This document shows, one piece after another, positions 18,740 to 27,320 of a DNA stretch of 64,000 nt (position 1 is its first letter; each line of letters starts with the position of its first letter). A program made the translations under genes and the position numbers. The stretch lies in assembly GCF_023554105.1 (NCBI RefSeq), contig NZ_JAMJWE010000007.1, positions 1-64,000 of the forward strand. Reading direction: 5' to 3'. This stretch comes from Brucella sp. 21LCYQ03 (GTDB lineage Bacteria > Pseudomonadota > Alphaproteobacteria > Rhizobiales > Rhizobiaceae). Under the pieces are notes generated by a model. The model was not told the origin of the DNA and ran no database searches. It saw nothing but the letters and a program-made list of their open reading frames with translations.

Positions 18740-20694
18740 TGGAGCACGCCATGACCGATGCTCCGCTCATAAGATTGCAGGATATTCGCAAAACCTATCA
18801 CAATGGCGATCTCGCGGTTGAGGTTCTGCACGGGATCACGCTTGATATTCACGCCGGTGAGTTCGTTGCCATTAAAGGTGCGTCGGGTTCAGGAAAATCA
18901 ACACTGATGAATATTCTGGGCTGCCTCGACAGCCCCAGCGGCGGCCAATATCTGCTTGATGGCGAGGATGTCTCCACACTGGATGCCGATGAGCTGGCAG
19001 GTCTGCGCCGGCGCACGTTTGGCTTCGTGTTTCAGAGCTATAATCTCATTGCGACCTCAACCGCACTTGAGAATGTCGAAGTTCCTGCGATTTATGCAGG
19101 CGTGCCAGCTGCTGAGCGTCACGAACGGGCTGCAGCACTTCTTGATACGCTTAAACTCGGCGACCGTCTGGACCACCGCCCCAACCAGCTTTCCGGTGGT
19201 CAGCAGCAGCGTGTTTCAATCGCGCGCGCATTGATGAATGGTGGCCGGGTCATCCTTGCGGACGAACCGACGGGTGCGCTCGATAGCCAGAGCGGCGAAG
19301 ATGTCATGGCGCTTTTGCGCTCGATGCATGAGCAAGGCCATACGATCATCGTCATCACCCACGCTCGCGAAGTCGCGGAGCGTGCGGACCGGCTGATCGA
19401 AATTCGCGACGGCCGGATTTTGTCCGATACGACCAAGCATGAAATCCCGGACACAGAGGCACCCAAAACCCTCCAGCAAGTCACGCAAAGCGGTGCAGCG
19501 CATATCGCCGATATTTCCGAAGCGGTCAAAATGGCAATGCGCGCACTGCGCGCCAATATCTTCCGCACGGTTTTGACTTTGCTCGGGATCATCATCGGCG
19601 TGAGTTCTGTTGTGACAATGCTCGCAATCGGTACCGGCGCGCAAAATTCGATTCTTGATCGCATTAATGCGATGGGAACCGATTTGGTGCTGATTCGTCC
19701 GTCAATGCCCGGTTTCCGTGGCTCAGGTTCCGTGGCAACGCTTGTCCCTGAAGATGCCGATGCAATCCTTCAATTGCCCAATGTGAAAACCGCCGTGCCC
19801 GAAGTCACTGGTAGCGTTACGCTAAGGCGGGGTAATGTCGATTATCAATCACAAGCAAATGGCACGGTTGCAGCCTTCTCTGAAGCCAAATCATGGAAGA
19901 TAGCCACCGGCGACTTCATTACATCACATGACATGGAATCTTATGCGCCGGTTGCAGTGCTTGGTTCAACAGTTGTCAAAACTCTGTTCCCGGACGGCTC
20001 TAACCCCATCGGACAATATATTCTAATCCAGAAGATTCCGTTTCAAGTGATTGGAACGCTTGAATCCAAGGGTGCAGGCTTCGGTGGCTCCGATCAGGAC
20101 GATGTGGTGGTCGTGCCGCTCTCGACGGGAAACCTACGGCTCTTTGGTCAGAAATATGTCCGCACAATCACAGTGCAAGTGAAGGATGCTGATCTGATCG
20201 ATACGACGCAGGATCAGATTCAGGAACTTTTAGATCAACGCCACAAACAGCGTGACACGATGATCACCAATATGTCGTCTATTCGTGACGATGCCGCTGC
20301 CATGGGATCGACACTCACGCTGTTTCTGGGATCAGTCGCCGCAATCTCGCTTCTGGTCGGTGGCATTGGCGTAATGAATATCATGCTTGTCAGCGTGACC
20401 GAGCGCACGCGTGAAATCGGCGTTCGTATGGCAACGGGAGCAAGAAGACGTGATATTCTCCTCCAGTTCATTACCGAAGCTCTGACCGTATCTGCAATTG
20501 GTGGTGCTTTTGGTGTGATACTTGGTGTGGGAGCAGCGACGCTTATATCCTTTGCAGGCGTGGCCGTGGCCTTCAGCGCCGGTCCAGTTCTGCTTGCCTT
20601 TACATGCGCATTCGCAACCGGCCTCGTTTTTGGCTTTCTACCGGCCCGCAAAGCATCGCGTCTGTTACCAGCCGTAGCGCTTTCATCAGAATAG
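18739..20694 (+). CDS. macB: MacB-type ABC transporter, fused ATPase and permease
   Basis: 651 residues. The N-terminal ATPase (about 5-235) has Walker [10 protein letters not shown], signature LSGGQQQR and Walker [10 protein letters not shown]. The C-terminal FtsX/MacB permease has a first helix near 280, a large periplasmic domain (about 310-520) and three helices near 530-640. With the coupled adaptor gene it should form a tripartite pump for macrolides, lipopeptides or siderophore-type compounds; the substrate is unknown. The start overlaps the macA stop. A second ATG at 18751 is a possible start. Confidence 0.92.
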   Translation: MEHAMTDAPLIRLQDIRKTYHNGDLAVEVLHGITLDIHAGEFVAIKGASGSGKSTLMNILGCLDSPSGGQYLLDGEDVSTLDADELAGLRRRTFGFVFQSYNLIATSTALENVEVPAIYAGVPAAERHERAAALLDTLKLGDRLDHRPNQLSGGQQQRVSIARALMNGGRVILADEPTGALDSQSGEDVMALLRSMHEQGHTIIVITHAREVAERADRLIEIRDGRILSDTTKHEIPDTEAPKTLQQVTQSGAAHIADISEAVKMAMRALRANIFRTVLTLLGIIIGVSSVVTMLAIGTGAQNSILDRINAMGTDLVLIRPSMPGFRGSGSVATLVPEDADAILQLPNVKTAVPEVTGSVTLRRGNVDYQSQANGTVAAFSEAKSWKIATGDFITSHDMESYAPVAVLGSTVVKTLFPDGSNPIGQYILIQKIPFQVIGTLESKGAGFGGSDQDDVVVVPLSTGNLRLFGQKYVRTITVQVKDADLIDTTQDQIQELLDQRHKQRDTMITNMSSIRDDAAAMGSTLTLFLGSVAAISLLVGGIGVMNIMLVSVTERTREIGVRMATGARRRDILLQFITEALTVSAIGGAFGVILGVGAATLISFAGVAVAFSAGPVLLAFTCAFATGLVFGFLPARKASRLLPAVALSSE

Positions 20695-20710
20695 CTGCTG
20701 ACCGCAGAAT

Positions 20711-20746
20711 AAAAAAAGCTGGCCTGTAAAAACAGACCAGCTTTTT
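20711..20746. terminator. Bidirectional terminator between macB and tonB
   Basis: Long stem AAAAAGCTGG(C)CTG / CAG(A)CCAGCTTTTT around TAAAAA. It serves convergent macB (+) and tonB (-). Confidence 0.85.
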
Positions 20747-20764
20747 AAAACTGCTTGGTAGAAA

Positions 20765-21700
20765 TTACTTAAACTGAATAGGCACCGTAATAGGCATACG
20801 CGGTTTAGCAATTGCCGCGGGAGGTGCTGGCACTGGCGATGAGTTGCGTGTGGCCTGAACTGCCAATTGATCAACAAGCGGATTACCCGATGAACGCGCC
20901 AGACTGACAGAAAGAATGTTGCCTGACGGGTCAACAACGAATGCAACCTGCGCTGTACCCTTGATGCCTTTTCCTGCCTGACGCTGCAAAGAACGTGTTC
21001 GACGCAACAAATGTGAGTAAAGTTTGGATTGCCACTTATTCGAACTCACACCCGCAGAGGCATTGTTGTCACCACGGCGATTGGCAATTGGCTTTGCACC
21101 CGAATCGACATCCATACGGGGTGCACTCGCCTCACGGGTTTCTTTAGCCTTCTCAGCCTTTTTAGGCTTGGGCTTTTCAACCTGCTTGACGGGCTTTGGC
21201 TTTTCAACCCTGGGCTTCTCGACCTTAGGTTTTTCAACCTTTGGCTTTTCGACCTTCGGTTCGGGCTTCTCGACAGGAGCGGGCACAGCTACTTCTGGCT
21301 TTGGAGCTTCTACAACATCTGGAATGACCTCTTCCGGCTCCTCAACCACCTCTGGCTCAGGCTCCGGTTCTGGCTCCTTTAATTCTTCCACAACGGGTTC
21401 AGGCTCAGCTTCCTCAACAGGCTCGACCGCTGTTTCTTGCTGCGCGACTTCAGAAACCACCTCTTCCATCGGCGCTTCCGGCTCAGGCGCAAATTCCACC
21501 ACCATGGCTGCAACCTGCGCACCATCAGGCTGATCATCGTCCTGATTCATACTGACAGCATAAGCACCCGCCGCATGTACAGTTAGGACGATAACTCCCG
21601 CACCAATCCAACGCCCTGCATCATGCCAGAAGGAATGATGATGGCTATCGGTAGACGCCACATTTTTAATAGGGGGATGTTCGGGCGGTAGTCTGTCCAT
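20765..21700 (-). CDS. tonB: Energy transducer TonB
   Basis: A 311-residue inner-membrane-anchored transducer. An N-terminal cytoplasmic stub and single helix (about 28-50) is followed by a long Pro/Glu/Lys-rich spacer (about 75-195) with repeated VEKPK units that span the periplasm. The C-terminal TonB domain (about 225-311) includes AGKGIKGTAQVAFVVDPSGNI. It powers outer-membrane receptors using the ExbB-ExbD motor encoded just upstream. It is the third gene of the exbB-exbD-tonB operon and its start overlaps the exbD stop by one base. Confidence 0.93.
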   Translation of the reverse strand: MDRLPPEHPPIKNVASTDSHHHSFWHDAGRWIGAGVIVLTVHAAGAYAVSMNQDDDQPDGAQVAAMVVEFAPEPEAPMEEVVSEVAQQETAVEPVEEAEPEPVVEELKEPEPEPEPEVVEEPEEVIPDVVEAPKPEVAVPAPVEKPEPKVEKPKVEKPKVEKPRVEKPKPVKQVEKPKPKKAEKAKETREASAPRMDVDSGAKPIANRRGDNNASAGVSSNKWQSKLYSHLLRRTRSLQRQAGKGIKGTAQVAFVVDPSGNILSVSLARSSGNPLVDQLAVQATRNSSPVPAPPAAIAKPRMPITVPIQFK

Positions 21701-22188
21701 TATTGTGCTCCCTGCTCAACAGGTGCAGATGCGGGTGAAGGTGTGGAACCATCAGCCTCAGGAGTAACGCCAACGGTCTCAAGACCAACGAGCGCTATTT
21801 TGAGATAACCAGCCTCACGCAGCAGATTCATCACACGCATCAGCTCGCCATAGCCAACGGTCTTGTCAGCCCGAAGAAACACGCGTGCTTCTTTGTTCTT
21901 TTCAGAAATAACGTCGAGCTTTTGACCAAGGCCTTCACGCATGACGGTATCGTTACCAACGCTGACGCTCAAATCTTCCTTCAGCGTTACATAGATAGGC
22001 TTGTCCGGTCGCGGTGCAGGCGTGGCCGTTGATGCAGGCAGATCAACGTTAATGTCGACCGTTGCCAAAGGTGCTGCAACCATGAAAATAATCAGCAAAA
22101 CCAGCATGACGTCGATAAACGGCGTCACGTTAATTTCGTGATTAAGCTCGAGATCATCCCCACCGCCTTCGCGAATTTTGCCAGCCAT
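21700..22188 (-). CDS. exbD: Biopolymer transport protein ExbD
   Basis: 162 residues. A short cytoplasmic N-terminus leads into a single helix (about 22-45) with the proton-pathway aspartate in NVTPFIDVMLVLLIIFMV. A periplasmic domain follows (about 60-145). The Pro/Ala-rich C-terminal tail is longer than usual. It works with ExbB to harness the proton gradient for TonB. It lies 5 bp after exbB and overlaps tonB. Confidence 0.94.
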   Translation of the reverse strand: MAGKIREGGGDDLELNHEINVTPFIDVMLVLLIIFMVAAPLATVDINVDLPASTATPAPRPDKPIYVTLKEDLSVSVGNDTVMREGLGQKLDVISEKNKEARVFLRADKTVGYGELMRVMNLLREAGYLKIALVGLETVGVTPEADGSTPSPASAPVEQGAQ

Positions 22189-22193
22189 TTTGC

Positions 22194-23150
22194 TTACTCC
22201 GCTGCGTGTAGCTTGCCTTCAGATACACCAGCGGTTCTGAAGTCGAAATCACGGCTCACAAGGCGTTCAACACCAGCGCCAGCATCTGCAAGCAATGAAC
22301 GATAGCCAGTAATCGACCGAGCGAATACGTTATAGATCACCACCGCCGGGATAGCTGCAACAAGACCAATAGCCGTCGCGAGCAGCGCTTCTGCGATACC
22401 GGGAGCCACAACTGCCAGATTGGTTGTCTGCGCCTGACTGATACCGATAAAGGAGTTCATAATACCCCAAACGGTGCCGAACAGACCAACGAATGGTGCA
22501 ACTGAACCGATGGTTGCCAGAATGCCAGTGCCCTTTGAAAGGCGGCGCCCAGCTTTTGCTTCGATGCGCGACAGACGCGATGAAACACGTTCTTTAAGAC
22601 CATCACCACCAGCGCGCGATAATGCCGGTCCAGAAAGACGAACTTCGTCTTCTGCCGCGCGCACAAGAATTGCGGCTGGGCCCTTCATATTGTCAAGCGA
22701 ACGGACTGCTTCTGAAAGCGTTGCCGAATGCCCAATAATCTTCAGAGCTCGCTTGGCGCGGCTTCGTGCACCGGCAAGTTCGAGCGACTTCGCGATCCAG
22801 ATCGTCCAGGTTAAAAGCGAAGCTACAGCAAGGCCAATCATGACCGACTTAACCACCCAGTCAGCAGCCATGAACATGCCCCAGGGTGAGAGGTCATGGG
22901 GTAGCACAAATGCGGGTGAGGCTTGCTCGGTTGTTACCGGCTCATTAACAGGTGTGGCGGCTGGCGTCGCAGACGGTGGCACTGTAGCGGGCTGTTGAAC
23001 AGGCGGAACCGAAGACGGTGCAGGGCTTGATGCAGCAGGATTATTAGCTGCAGGCTCTTGCGCCTCCTGTGCAAGTGCAGAACCTGCAAATGCCAGTAGC
23101 CCCATGCCCATCACTGCAGCCATGAAGCCTTTTCGCCAGAAACCAGTCAT
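22194..23150 (-). CDS. exbB: TonB-system biopolymer transport protein ExbB
   Basis: About 318 residues from ATG 23150. A signal peptide (about 1-28, ending ...AGSALAQEA) is followed by an Ala/Pro-rich linker, then the MotA/TolQ/ExbB core with three helices. Conserved segments are GTGILATIGSVAPFVGLFGTVWGIM and GIAEALLATAIGLVAAIPAVVIYN. The N-terminal extension with a signal sequence is typical of the rhizobial/pseudomonad ExbB form. It leads the exbB-exbD-tonB operon. An iron-type box lies about 96 bp upstream. Confidence 0.93.
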   Translation of the reverse strand: MTGFWRKGFMAAVMGMGLLAFAGSALAQEAQEPAANNPAASSPAPSSVPPVQQPATVPPSATPAATPVNEPVTTEQASPAFVLPHDLSPWGMFMAADWVVKSVMIGLAVASLLTWTIWIAKSLELAGARSRAKRALKIIGHSATLSEAVRSLDNMKGPAAILVRAAEDEVRLSGPALSRAGGDGLKERVSSRLSRIEAKAGRRLSKGTGILATIGSVAPFVGLFGTVWGIMNSFIGISQAQTTNLAVVAPGIAEALLATAIGLVAAIPAVVIYNVFARSITGYRSLLADAGAGVERLVSRDFDFRTAGVSEGKLHAAE

Positions 23151-23245
23151 TGTAATCGCCTTATGATTGTTCTCGTCTGAGCGCGCGCAACAGATCAACC
23201 GTGCAAGCTGCCAAGCCGCTTAAGGCCTTTTCTTAACTCTCATTA

Positions 23246-23266
23246 ACATGATGATGCAAGTCATGT
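23246..23266. promoter_or_regulatory. Candidate RirA iron-responsive operator upstream of exbB
   Basis: ACATGA-N9-TCATGT is a palindrome containing TGA-N9-TCA, the pattern reported for the RirA-binding IRO motif in rhizobia. It lies about 96 bp upstream of the exbB start. Iron-limited induction of exbBD-tonB would fit. The match is short and could occur by chance; the extended 6-bp arms improve it. Confidence 0.4.
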
Positions 23267-23438
23267 TTTGAAATTAAAAGCAATTTTCCAATCAATACGC
23301 GTCAAAATGCACCACCCTCCCCGAGCCGAAACAGCTATTGCATAAAACCTTCAAATCAGTCGTGATATGATGAAGCGAACAGCCCTGATTTGAATAGCAT
23401 TCTACCGGGGGCTGCATGGGATGCTGGAGGATATGCCT

Positions 23439-23597
23439 ATGATGCTCAAAGACATTCAGGCGCTTGAAAACGCTGCCCGCATGGCAATGGCAGGTAATGA
23501 TGATCCATTACCTGTACGCTCTCGCATGGTGAAGCCATCGCATTATGGTGTGGCTTTGATAACGCTAATCGGTGCAGCATACATTCTGTTTGCTTAA
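23439..23597 (+). CDS. Small membrane protein of unknown function (52 aa)
   Basis: A short gene with a clear GGAGG site (23426-23430) 8 nt before ATG 23439; further ATGs at 23433 and 23442 are in frame. The product is about 52 residues: a basic/polar N-terminal half and one C-terminal hydrophobic helix in VALITLIGAAYILFA. I do not recognise the family. It lies alone between the divergent exbB and the YqjD-like gene. Confidence 0.6.
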   Translation: MMLKDIQALENAARMAMAGNDDPLPVRSRMVKPSHYGVALITLIGAAYILFA

Positions 23598-23687
23598 AAT
23601 CAGTCTTGTTGGCCGCAACCAATACACTCGCATTTACCATGACTTGCAGTCGGCGATGGATTGAGTTGCCGACTTGCTGTCTGGCAT

Positions 23688-23712
23688 GCAACCATTAGGC
23701 TTCAACAACGTT
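23688..23712 (+). promoter_or_regulatory. Possible EcfG-type promoter (weak)
   Basis: GCAAC (23688-23692), 16-nt spacer, CGTT (23709-23712), upstream of the DUF883-like gene. The -35 element differs by one base from GGAAC. Stress control of YqjD-like proteins is common, so it is worth testing, but the mismatch keeps confidence low. Confidence 0.3.
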
Positions 23713-23765
23713 ATCCCGATCGAGCAACACATGTTGCAAACAAATGACCGCACAGGAGACCTGAC

Positions 23766-24119
23766 ATGGCGCGCGCAGCAAGCAATACGTCGAAGATCGA
23801 GAAAAACATCGAAGAAGCATTGACGGATTCGACAACGGACGATCTTCAGTCACAGGTCGAACAACTCAAAGAAGATATTGCCGCAATCGCTGCAACGCTT
23901 ACTAATCTTGGTTCGCAGACAGTACGCGACGCAAAACGTACAGCCAAAGAAACTTACAAAAGCGCTTATATTCACGGTGAAGATGCCGTTGACGACCTTA
24001 AAAACAAGGCGCAGGATATTGAAGCACAACTGACTGAAACTGTTCGGGCAAGACCCATTGCATCGCTTGCCACGGCAGTCGGCGTTGGTTATCTTCTCGC
24101 CATGCTTTCGCGCCGCTGA
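23766..24119 (+). CDS. DUF883/ElaB-YqjD-like membrane-anchored protein
   Basis: 117 residues: an amphipathic, heptad-rich N-terminal region (about 20-90), then a C-terminal glycine-containing anchor in IASLATAVGVGYLLAMLSRR. This matches the ElaB/YqjD/DUF883 group. E. coli members are stationary-phase inner-membrane proteins that bind ribosomes. A CAGGAG site lies 8 nt before the ATG. The next gene follows after 8 bp and is probably cotranscribed. Confidence 0.8.
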   Translation: MARAASNTSKIEKNIEEALTDSTTDDLQSQVEQLKEDIAAIAATLTNLGSQTVRDAKRTAKETYKSAYIHGEDAVDDLKNKAQDIEAQLTETVRARPIASLATAVGVGYLLAMLSRR

Positions 24120-24127
24120 TCCGCGCC

Positions 24128-24556
24128 ATGCTGAAACTTTTGGCTCCAGTCGTAGCATCCCTTGCAGGTGATGAATTAAAGCTCCTTTCGGGGCGTGCAA
24201 AGCGTGCTGCAATTTTTGGTGTGGCAATCGCCGTCTTTGGACTGATTACAATCGTGTTTCTTAGCGTTGCTGCTTTTCTTGCTCTCGCCGAAAATTATGG
24301 CGGACCTATTGCAGCGCTCATTCTCGCGGGGCTATCGCTGATTATCGCAATGCTCATTCTGGCGATCCTGAAAATTCAAGCGGCGGCTGAAGAAAAGAAA
24401 CGCAAAGAGCGTATAGCCGCCGATAAGTCGGCATTGATGGCGACAGCGGCCATTGCGACCGTTCCATCGATTTTAAAACGCCCAATTCTCGCCGTTGCAC
24501 TGCCTCTGGCGGGAATTGCTCTTGTTAGCCTGCTGTCGGATAAGAAAAAGCGCTAA
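24128..24556 (+). CDS. Phage-holin-superfamily (DUF1469-like) membrane protein
   Basis: 142 residues with two adjacent helices near 25-55 and 60-82, a charged segment rich in Lys/Glu/Ala (KIQAAAEEKKRKER), and a third weaker hydrophobic stretch near the end. The layout resembles the putative actinobacterial holin-X/DUF1469 family that accompanies YqjD-type genes (yqjD-yqjE in E. coli). Despite the name, no lytic role is implied. It lies 8 bp after the YqjD-like gene. Confidence 0.72.
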   Translation: MLKLLAPVVASLAGDELKLLSGRAKRAAIFGVAIAVFGLITIVFLSVAAFLALAENYGGPIAALILAGLSLIIAMLILAILKIQAAAEEKKRKERIAADKSALMATAAIATVPSILKRPILAVALPLAGIALVSLLSDKKKR

Positions 24557-24597
24557 ACAGCACGAATTCTAAAAGTGAAATACTCTTACAGATTTTA

Positions 24598-24633
24598 AAA
24601 GTGGCTCCTATGAATGATCATGGGGGCCACTTT
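24598..24633. terminator. Terminator overlapping the 3' end of the CHASE3 kinase gene
   Basis: Stem AAAGTGGC / GCCACTTT around a 20-nt loop between convergent genes. The stop codon of the kinase gene falls inside the hairpin. Confidence 0.65.
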
Positions 24634-26047
24634 CGTGATCAATCGAGGTTGTAGCAAGTGAAGACAAGCGAATGATGACGCGCGTACCAGAGCCATTTTC
24701 CGATACCGTATAAATAGGCTTTTCCCCAAATTGCATGCAGAGCTGTTCAACAACAAGCGTCCCAAGGCCGTTTTGTTCTCGCGCACTATCCGTAGCGCTT
24801 GCTTGCCAGCCAATACCATTGTCTTCAACGATCAGTGCTGGCTTTCCACATTCATCATCATATTTAAAACTGACTGAGATTTGCCCACTCTCACGACCTT
24901 TGAAAGCATGCTTTACGGCATTTGTTATCAGCTCACCTAAAATAATGCCAATTGTCGTGACATCCCGAGATTTAAGATCGAGCGGAGCGAAATCAGTTTT
25001 GAACTTAATCCGACGATCACCGATGATTCCTTCCTGGATATCTTCAATCACTGTTTCAAGAAATTCGTCGATGCGCGTCGATTCCATATCCTCACCAAGT
25101 CGAAGTCGCCGATGAGCGGTGGAAACAGTTTGTACACGATCACGCGCGGCAACGAGTGCTGCACGCGCCTCTTCGCTGCGCGTCTGTCGCAATTGTAAAC
25201 CAAGCAGCGAAGATACTGTTGCCAATGAATTCCCGATACGATGGTTGGAATCCTGCAGAAGTATTTCAACGCGATTACGCTCCCTCTCTGCAATCGCTCG
25301 TTCTTGTTCCAGTTCAGCCGTTCTCTCAAGCACACGCTGCTCGAGCAGCTCCTTCTCAGACAGGAGTGCCGATTGGCCTTCGAAGAGAATGCGGGCCGCA
25401 CGTTGCACGCGCGACAAAAGCAGAAATCCGAGCATAGCGGCAGACGCGAGAGCCACGATAGACGTCACGGTCAACATGAAACGCATATGGTCGATATAGG
25501 CATTGCGCTGCGCGAGCTCTTCGCCTTCAGTCGCAACAAATTGCGCTACTGTTGCAGCCAGCTGGTCACGCAGAATTTTACCTTCGTTATTGCGAAGCTG
25601 GGCTGTTGCTTCACCAACTTTGCCATCTTTGGCAAGATTGATCGTTTCACGAACATCATTTTGCCCCCGCTTCACCAGCGACTGTATCTCAACAACACGT
25701 GCATGCTGCTGCGGATTTTCCTCTGTCATTAAAGCCAGGGCAGAAAGCGTCTCATCAATATTAATGATCGAACGCTGATAACGATCAAGATAATCCTGAT
25801 CCAGCGTGAGAAGAAACCCGCGACGGCTCATTTCGATATTATAGGCAATGCGCGTCACTCGGTTGACCTGCTCACGCAGCTCAAAGTTTCTCGAAATATC
25901 AACGACTTGCTTGTTAACACCATAAGACAGAAAAAGGGTTATCAAAGCCGACAACAGAACCAGACTAAGCGACACGATAAAAGCAATCGGACGCATCGAA
26001 GGTTTAAACAAGCGGTTTGAAAAGGCTGATGACAACGTTAAACCCAT
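24608..26047 (-). CDS. CHASE3-domain sensor histidine kinase (HisKA_2/HWE type)
   Basis: 479 residues. An N-terminal helix (about 18-40) and a second near 190-212 bracket a periplasmic CHASE3 sensor (about 45-185). A coiled-coil linker (about 225-262) leads to a HisKA_2 dimerisation domain with phospho-accepting His in LQDSNHRIGNSLATVSSLLGLQ. A HATPase follows (N-box ELITNAVKHAFKG; G1 VEDNGIGW). This kinase class feeds the PhyR-NepR-EcfG stress pathway in Alphaproteobacteria. Its position just downstream of ecfG supports that role. The stimulus is unknown. Confidence 0.88.
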   Translation of the reverse strand: MGLTLSSAFSNRLFKPSMRPIAFIVSLSLVLLSALITLFLSYGVNKQVVDISRNFELREQVNRVTRIAYNIEMSRRGFLLTLDQDYLDRYQRSIINIDETLSALALMTEENPQQHARVVEIQSLVKRGQNDVRETINLAKDGKVGEATAQLRNNEGKILRDQLAATVAQFVATEGEELAQRNAYIDHMRFMLTVTSIVALASAAMLGFLLLSRVQRAARILFEGQSALLSEKELLEQRVLERTAELEQERAIAERERNRVEILLQDSNHRIGNSLATVSSLLGLQLRQTRSEEARAALVAARDRVQTVSTAHRRLRLGEDMESTRIDEFLETVIEDIQEGIIGDRRIKFKTDFAPLDLKSRDVTTIGIILGELITNAVKHAFKGRESGQISVSFKYDDECGKPALIVEDNGIGWQASATDSAREQNGLGTLVVEQLCMQFGEKPIYTVSENGSGTRVIIRLSSLATTSIDHESGPHDHS

Positions 26048-26228
26048 ATATAGAACGACTAAGTCACGTCTTTGAAGACGTATTTAATCAACAAAGCTGA
26101 TTCGAGGATAAACCAGCTTACCGCCAGTAAGCAAACCTCACCACGCTGGTTCGGCCGACAAACATTAGAACTCACTCCGTAATGCGCGAAGCAATTGTAA
26201 GAATAAGATATTGACCTTAAGAAAGCAG

Positions 26229-26269
26229 TGAGCGCGCCGATCTGATTTTGATCAGATCAAAACGCGCCC
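26229..26269. repeat. Intergenic hairpin repeat, Rhizobiales type (copy 1)
   Basis: GAGCGCGCCGATCTGAT ... ATCAGATCAAAACGCG forms a hairpin built around GATCTGAT/ATCAGATC. The second arm of the element at 38857-38893 has the same core and order. It lies between ecfG and the CHASE3 kinase gene, with no gene in 26048-26316. Confidence 0.6.
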
Positions 26270-26316
26270 TACTTAGGCAAGATTCAAGCTTAAGACGGGA
26301 ACACTATTCAAAAGCT

Positions 26317-26889
26317 TCAGGCGAAGCTTCGCAGCGTTGCGCGTGATGAATTAGCGTCCGGTCCGTAGTCTGCATCGCCATCTATTTGTAATATTTCCTG
26401 AAGACGGGCGCGCGCGCGACTCACCCGACTTTTGATGGTTCCAACGGCGCAGCCACAAATCTCAGCAGCCTCTTCATAGGCGAAGCCAGATGCACCAATC
26501 AAAATAATGGCTTCACGCTGATCATCCGGCAATTGTTCGAGCGCAGCTTTAAAATCCTGCAGATCAAGCGTGCCATATTGAGACGGATGCACGGCGAGTT
26601 GTTCGCTGAAAACGCCGTCAGTATCCTGAACTTCACGACCACGCTTGCGCATCTGTGTATAAAACTCGTTACGGAGAATCGTGAACAGCCAGGCCTTTAT
26701 GTTGGTTCCTAACTCAAAAGAGTCTTGTTTCGCCCACGCCTTCATAATCGTATCCTGAACAAGATCGTCAGCCCGATCATGCTTACCTATCAATGATATC
26801 GCAAATGCGCGCAAACTTGGCAGGGATGCCAAAAGCTCGCGCTTGAATTGGGCCATAGCCTCAACCGACGGAACTGGTGCTGTGCTCAC
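26317..26889 (-). CDS. ecfG: ECF sigma factor EcfG (general stress response)
   Basis: The GSR sigma factor (also called RpoE2/SigT). Region 2 is seen in GKHDRADDLVQDTIMKAWAKQDSFELGTNIKAWLFTILRNEFY and region 4 in LPDDQREAIILIGASGFAYEEAAEICGCAVGTIKSRVSRARARLQE. It directs polymerase to GGAAC-N16/17-CGTT promoters, several of which lie in this window. The start is ambiguous: GTG 26889 (190 residues, overlapping nepR by 29 bp) or ATG 26856 (179 residues, 4 bp after the nepR stop). Both imply tight coupling to the anti-sigma gene. Confidence 0.92.
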   Translation of the reverse strand: MSTAPVPSVEAMAQFKRELLASLPSLRAFAISLIGKHDRADDLVQDTIMKAWAKQDSFELGTNIKAWLFTILRNEFYTQMRKRGREVQDTDGVFSEQLAVHPSQYGTLDLQDFKAALEQLPDDQREAIILIGASGFAYEEAAEICGCAVGTIKSRVSRARARLQEILQIDGDADYGPDANSSRATLRSFA

Positions 26890-27088
26890 GCGCACTCTCC
26901 TGTTCAGCCTGATCAAGTTTTTCCAACAAGTCGAGAAAGCGATCTGGAATATTCTCATCCTGAATTGTTGTGTAAAGTGCCTTAAGTTTAAGTCCGACTT
27001 CGCAATTCGGTCCTAAAATATCCTTGCGGGCACCTCCACCGGGCCGAACACCGATCCCGTTGGCATGAAGATTTTTCTTTTCTGTCAT
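26861..27088 (-). CDS. nepR: Anti-sigma factor NepR
   Basis: 75 residues; holds EcfG inactive until phosphorylated PhyR sequesters NepR. The conserved two-helix core is visible in LKALYTTIQDENIPDRFLDLLEKLDQ, flanked by disordered ends, as in known NepR proteins. It is the first gene of the nepR-ecfG unit and is divergent from phyR. It sits behind a canonical EcfG promoter at 27111-27136, so the locus is autoregulated. Confidence 0.93.
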   Translation of the reverse strand: MTEKKNLHANGIGVRPGGGARKDILGPNCEVGLKLKALYTTIQDENIPDRFLDLLEKLDQAEQESAREHSTSSVG

Positions 27089-27110
27089 CTCTTAATCAAT
27101 CCAGGCTTTT

Positions 27111-27136
27111 AAACAGCTTTCAACACACTCTGTTCC
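27111..27136 (-). promoter_or_regulatory. EcfG-dependent promoter of nepR-ecfG
   Basis: Minus strand GGAAC (27132-27136), 17-nt spacer, GTTT (27111-27114). Transcription would start about 15 bp before the nepR ATG at 27088. A further minus-strand GGAAC at 27170-27174 has only a poor -10 (CATT) and may be a weaker second site. Confidence 0.8.
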
Positions 27137-27194
27137 TATTGAGTGGAAGAATGCATCCAGGCCTAAAAAGTTCCACGACTTTTCATTTTATAAT

Positions 27195-27220
27195 GGAACT
27201 TTTTCCAAGCTCATGTGTTT
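27195..27220 (+). promoter_or_regulatory. EcfG-dependent promoter of phyR
   Basis: GGAAC (27195-27199), 17-nt spacer, GTTT (27217-27220), about 100 bp upstream of the phyR start. It is back to back with the nepR promoter, giving positive feedback on both arms of the switch. Confidence 0.8.
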
Positions 27221-27320
27221 AGAACCATTATGCCGTGCTTTAAAACACGAGCTGAGAACGTTTTAGACGTCTACGCTTATGTTAAAAACAAGAAATGCGG
27301 CTACGAGGAGTCCAAAAACC

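Noticed and set aside
24128-24556. Holin-like protein as evidence of a prophage
   Set aside because: No phage structural, integrase or lysis genes are near; the protein pairs with a YqjD-like gene as in ordinary chromosomes.
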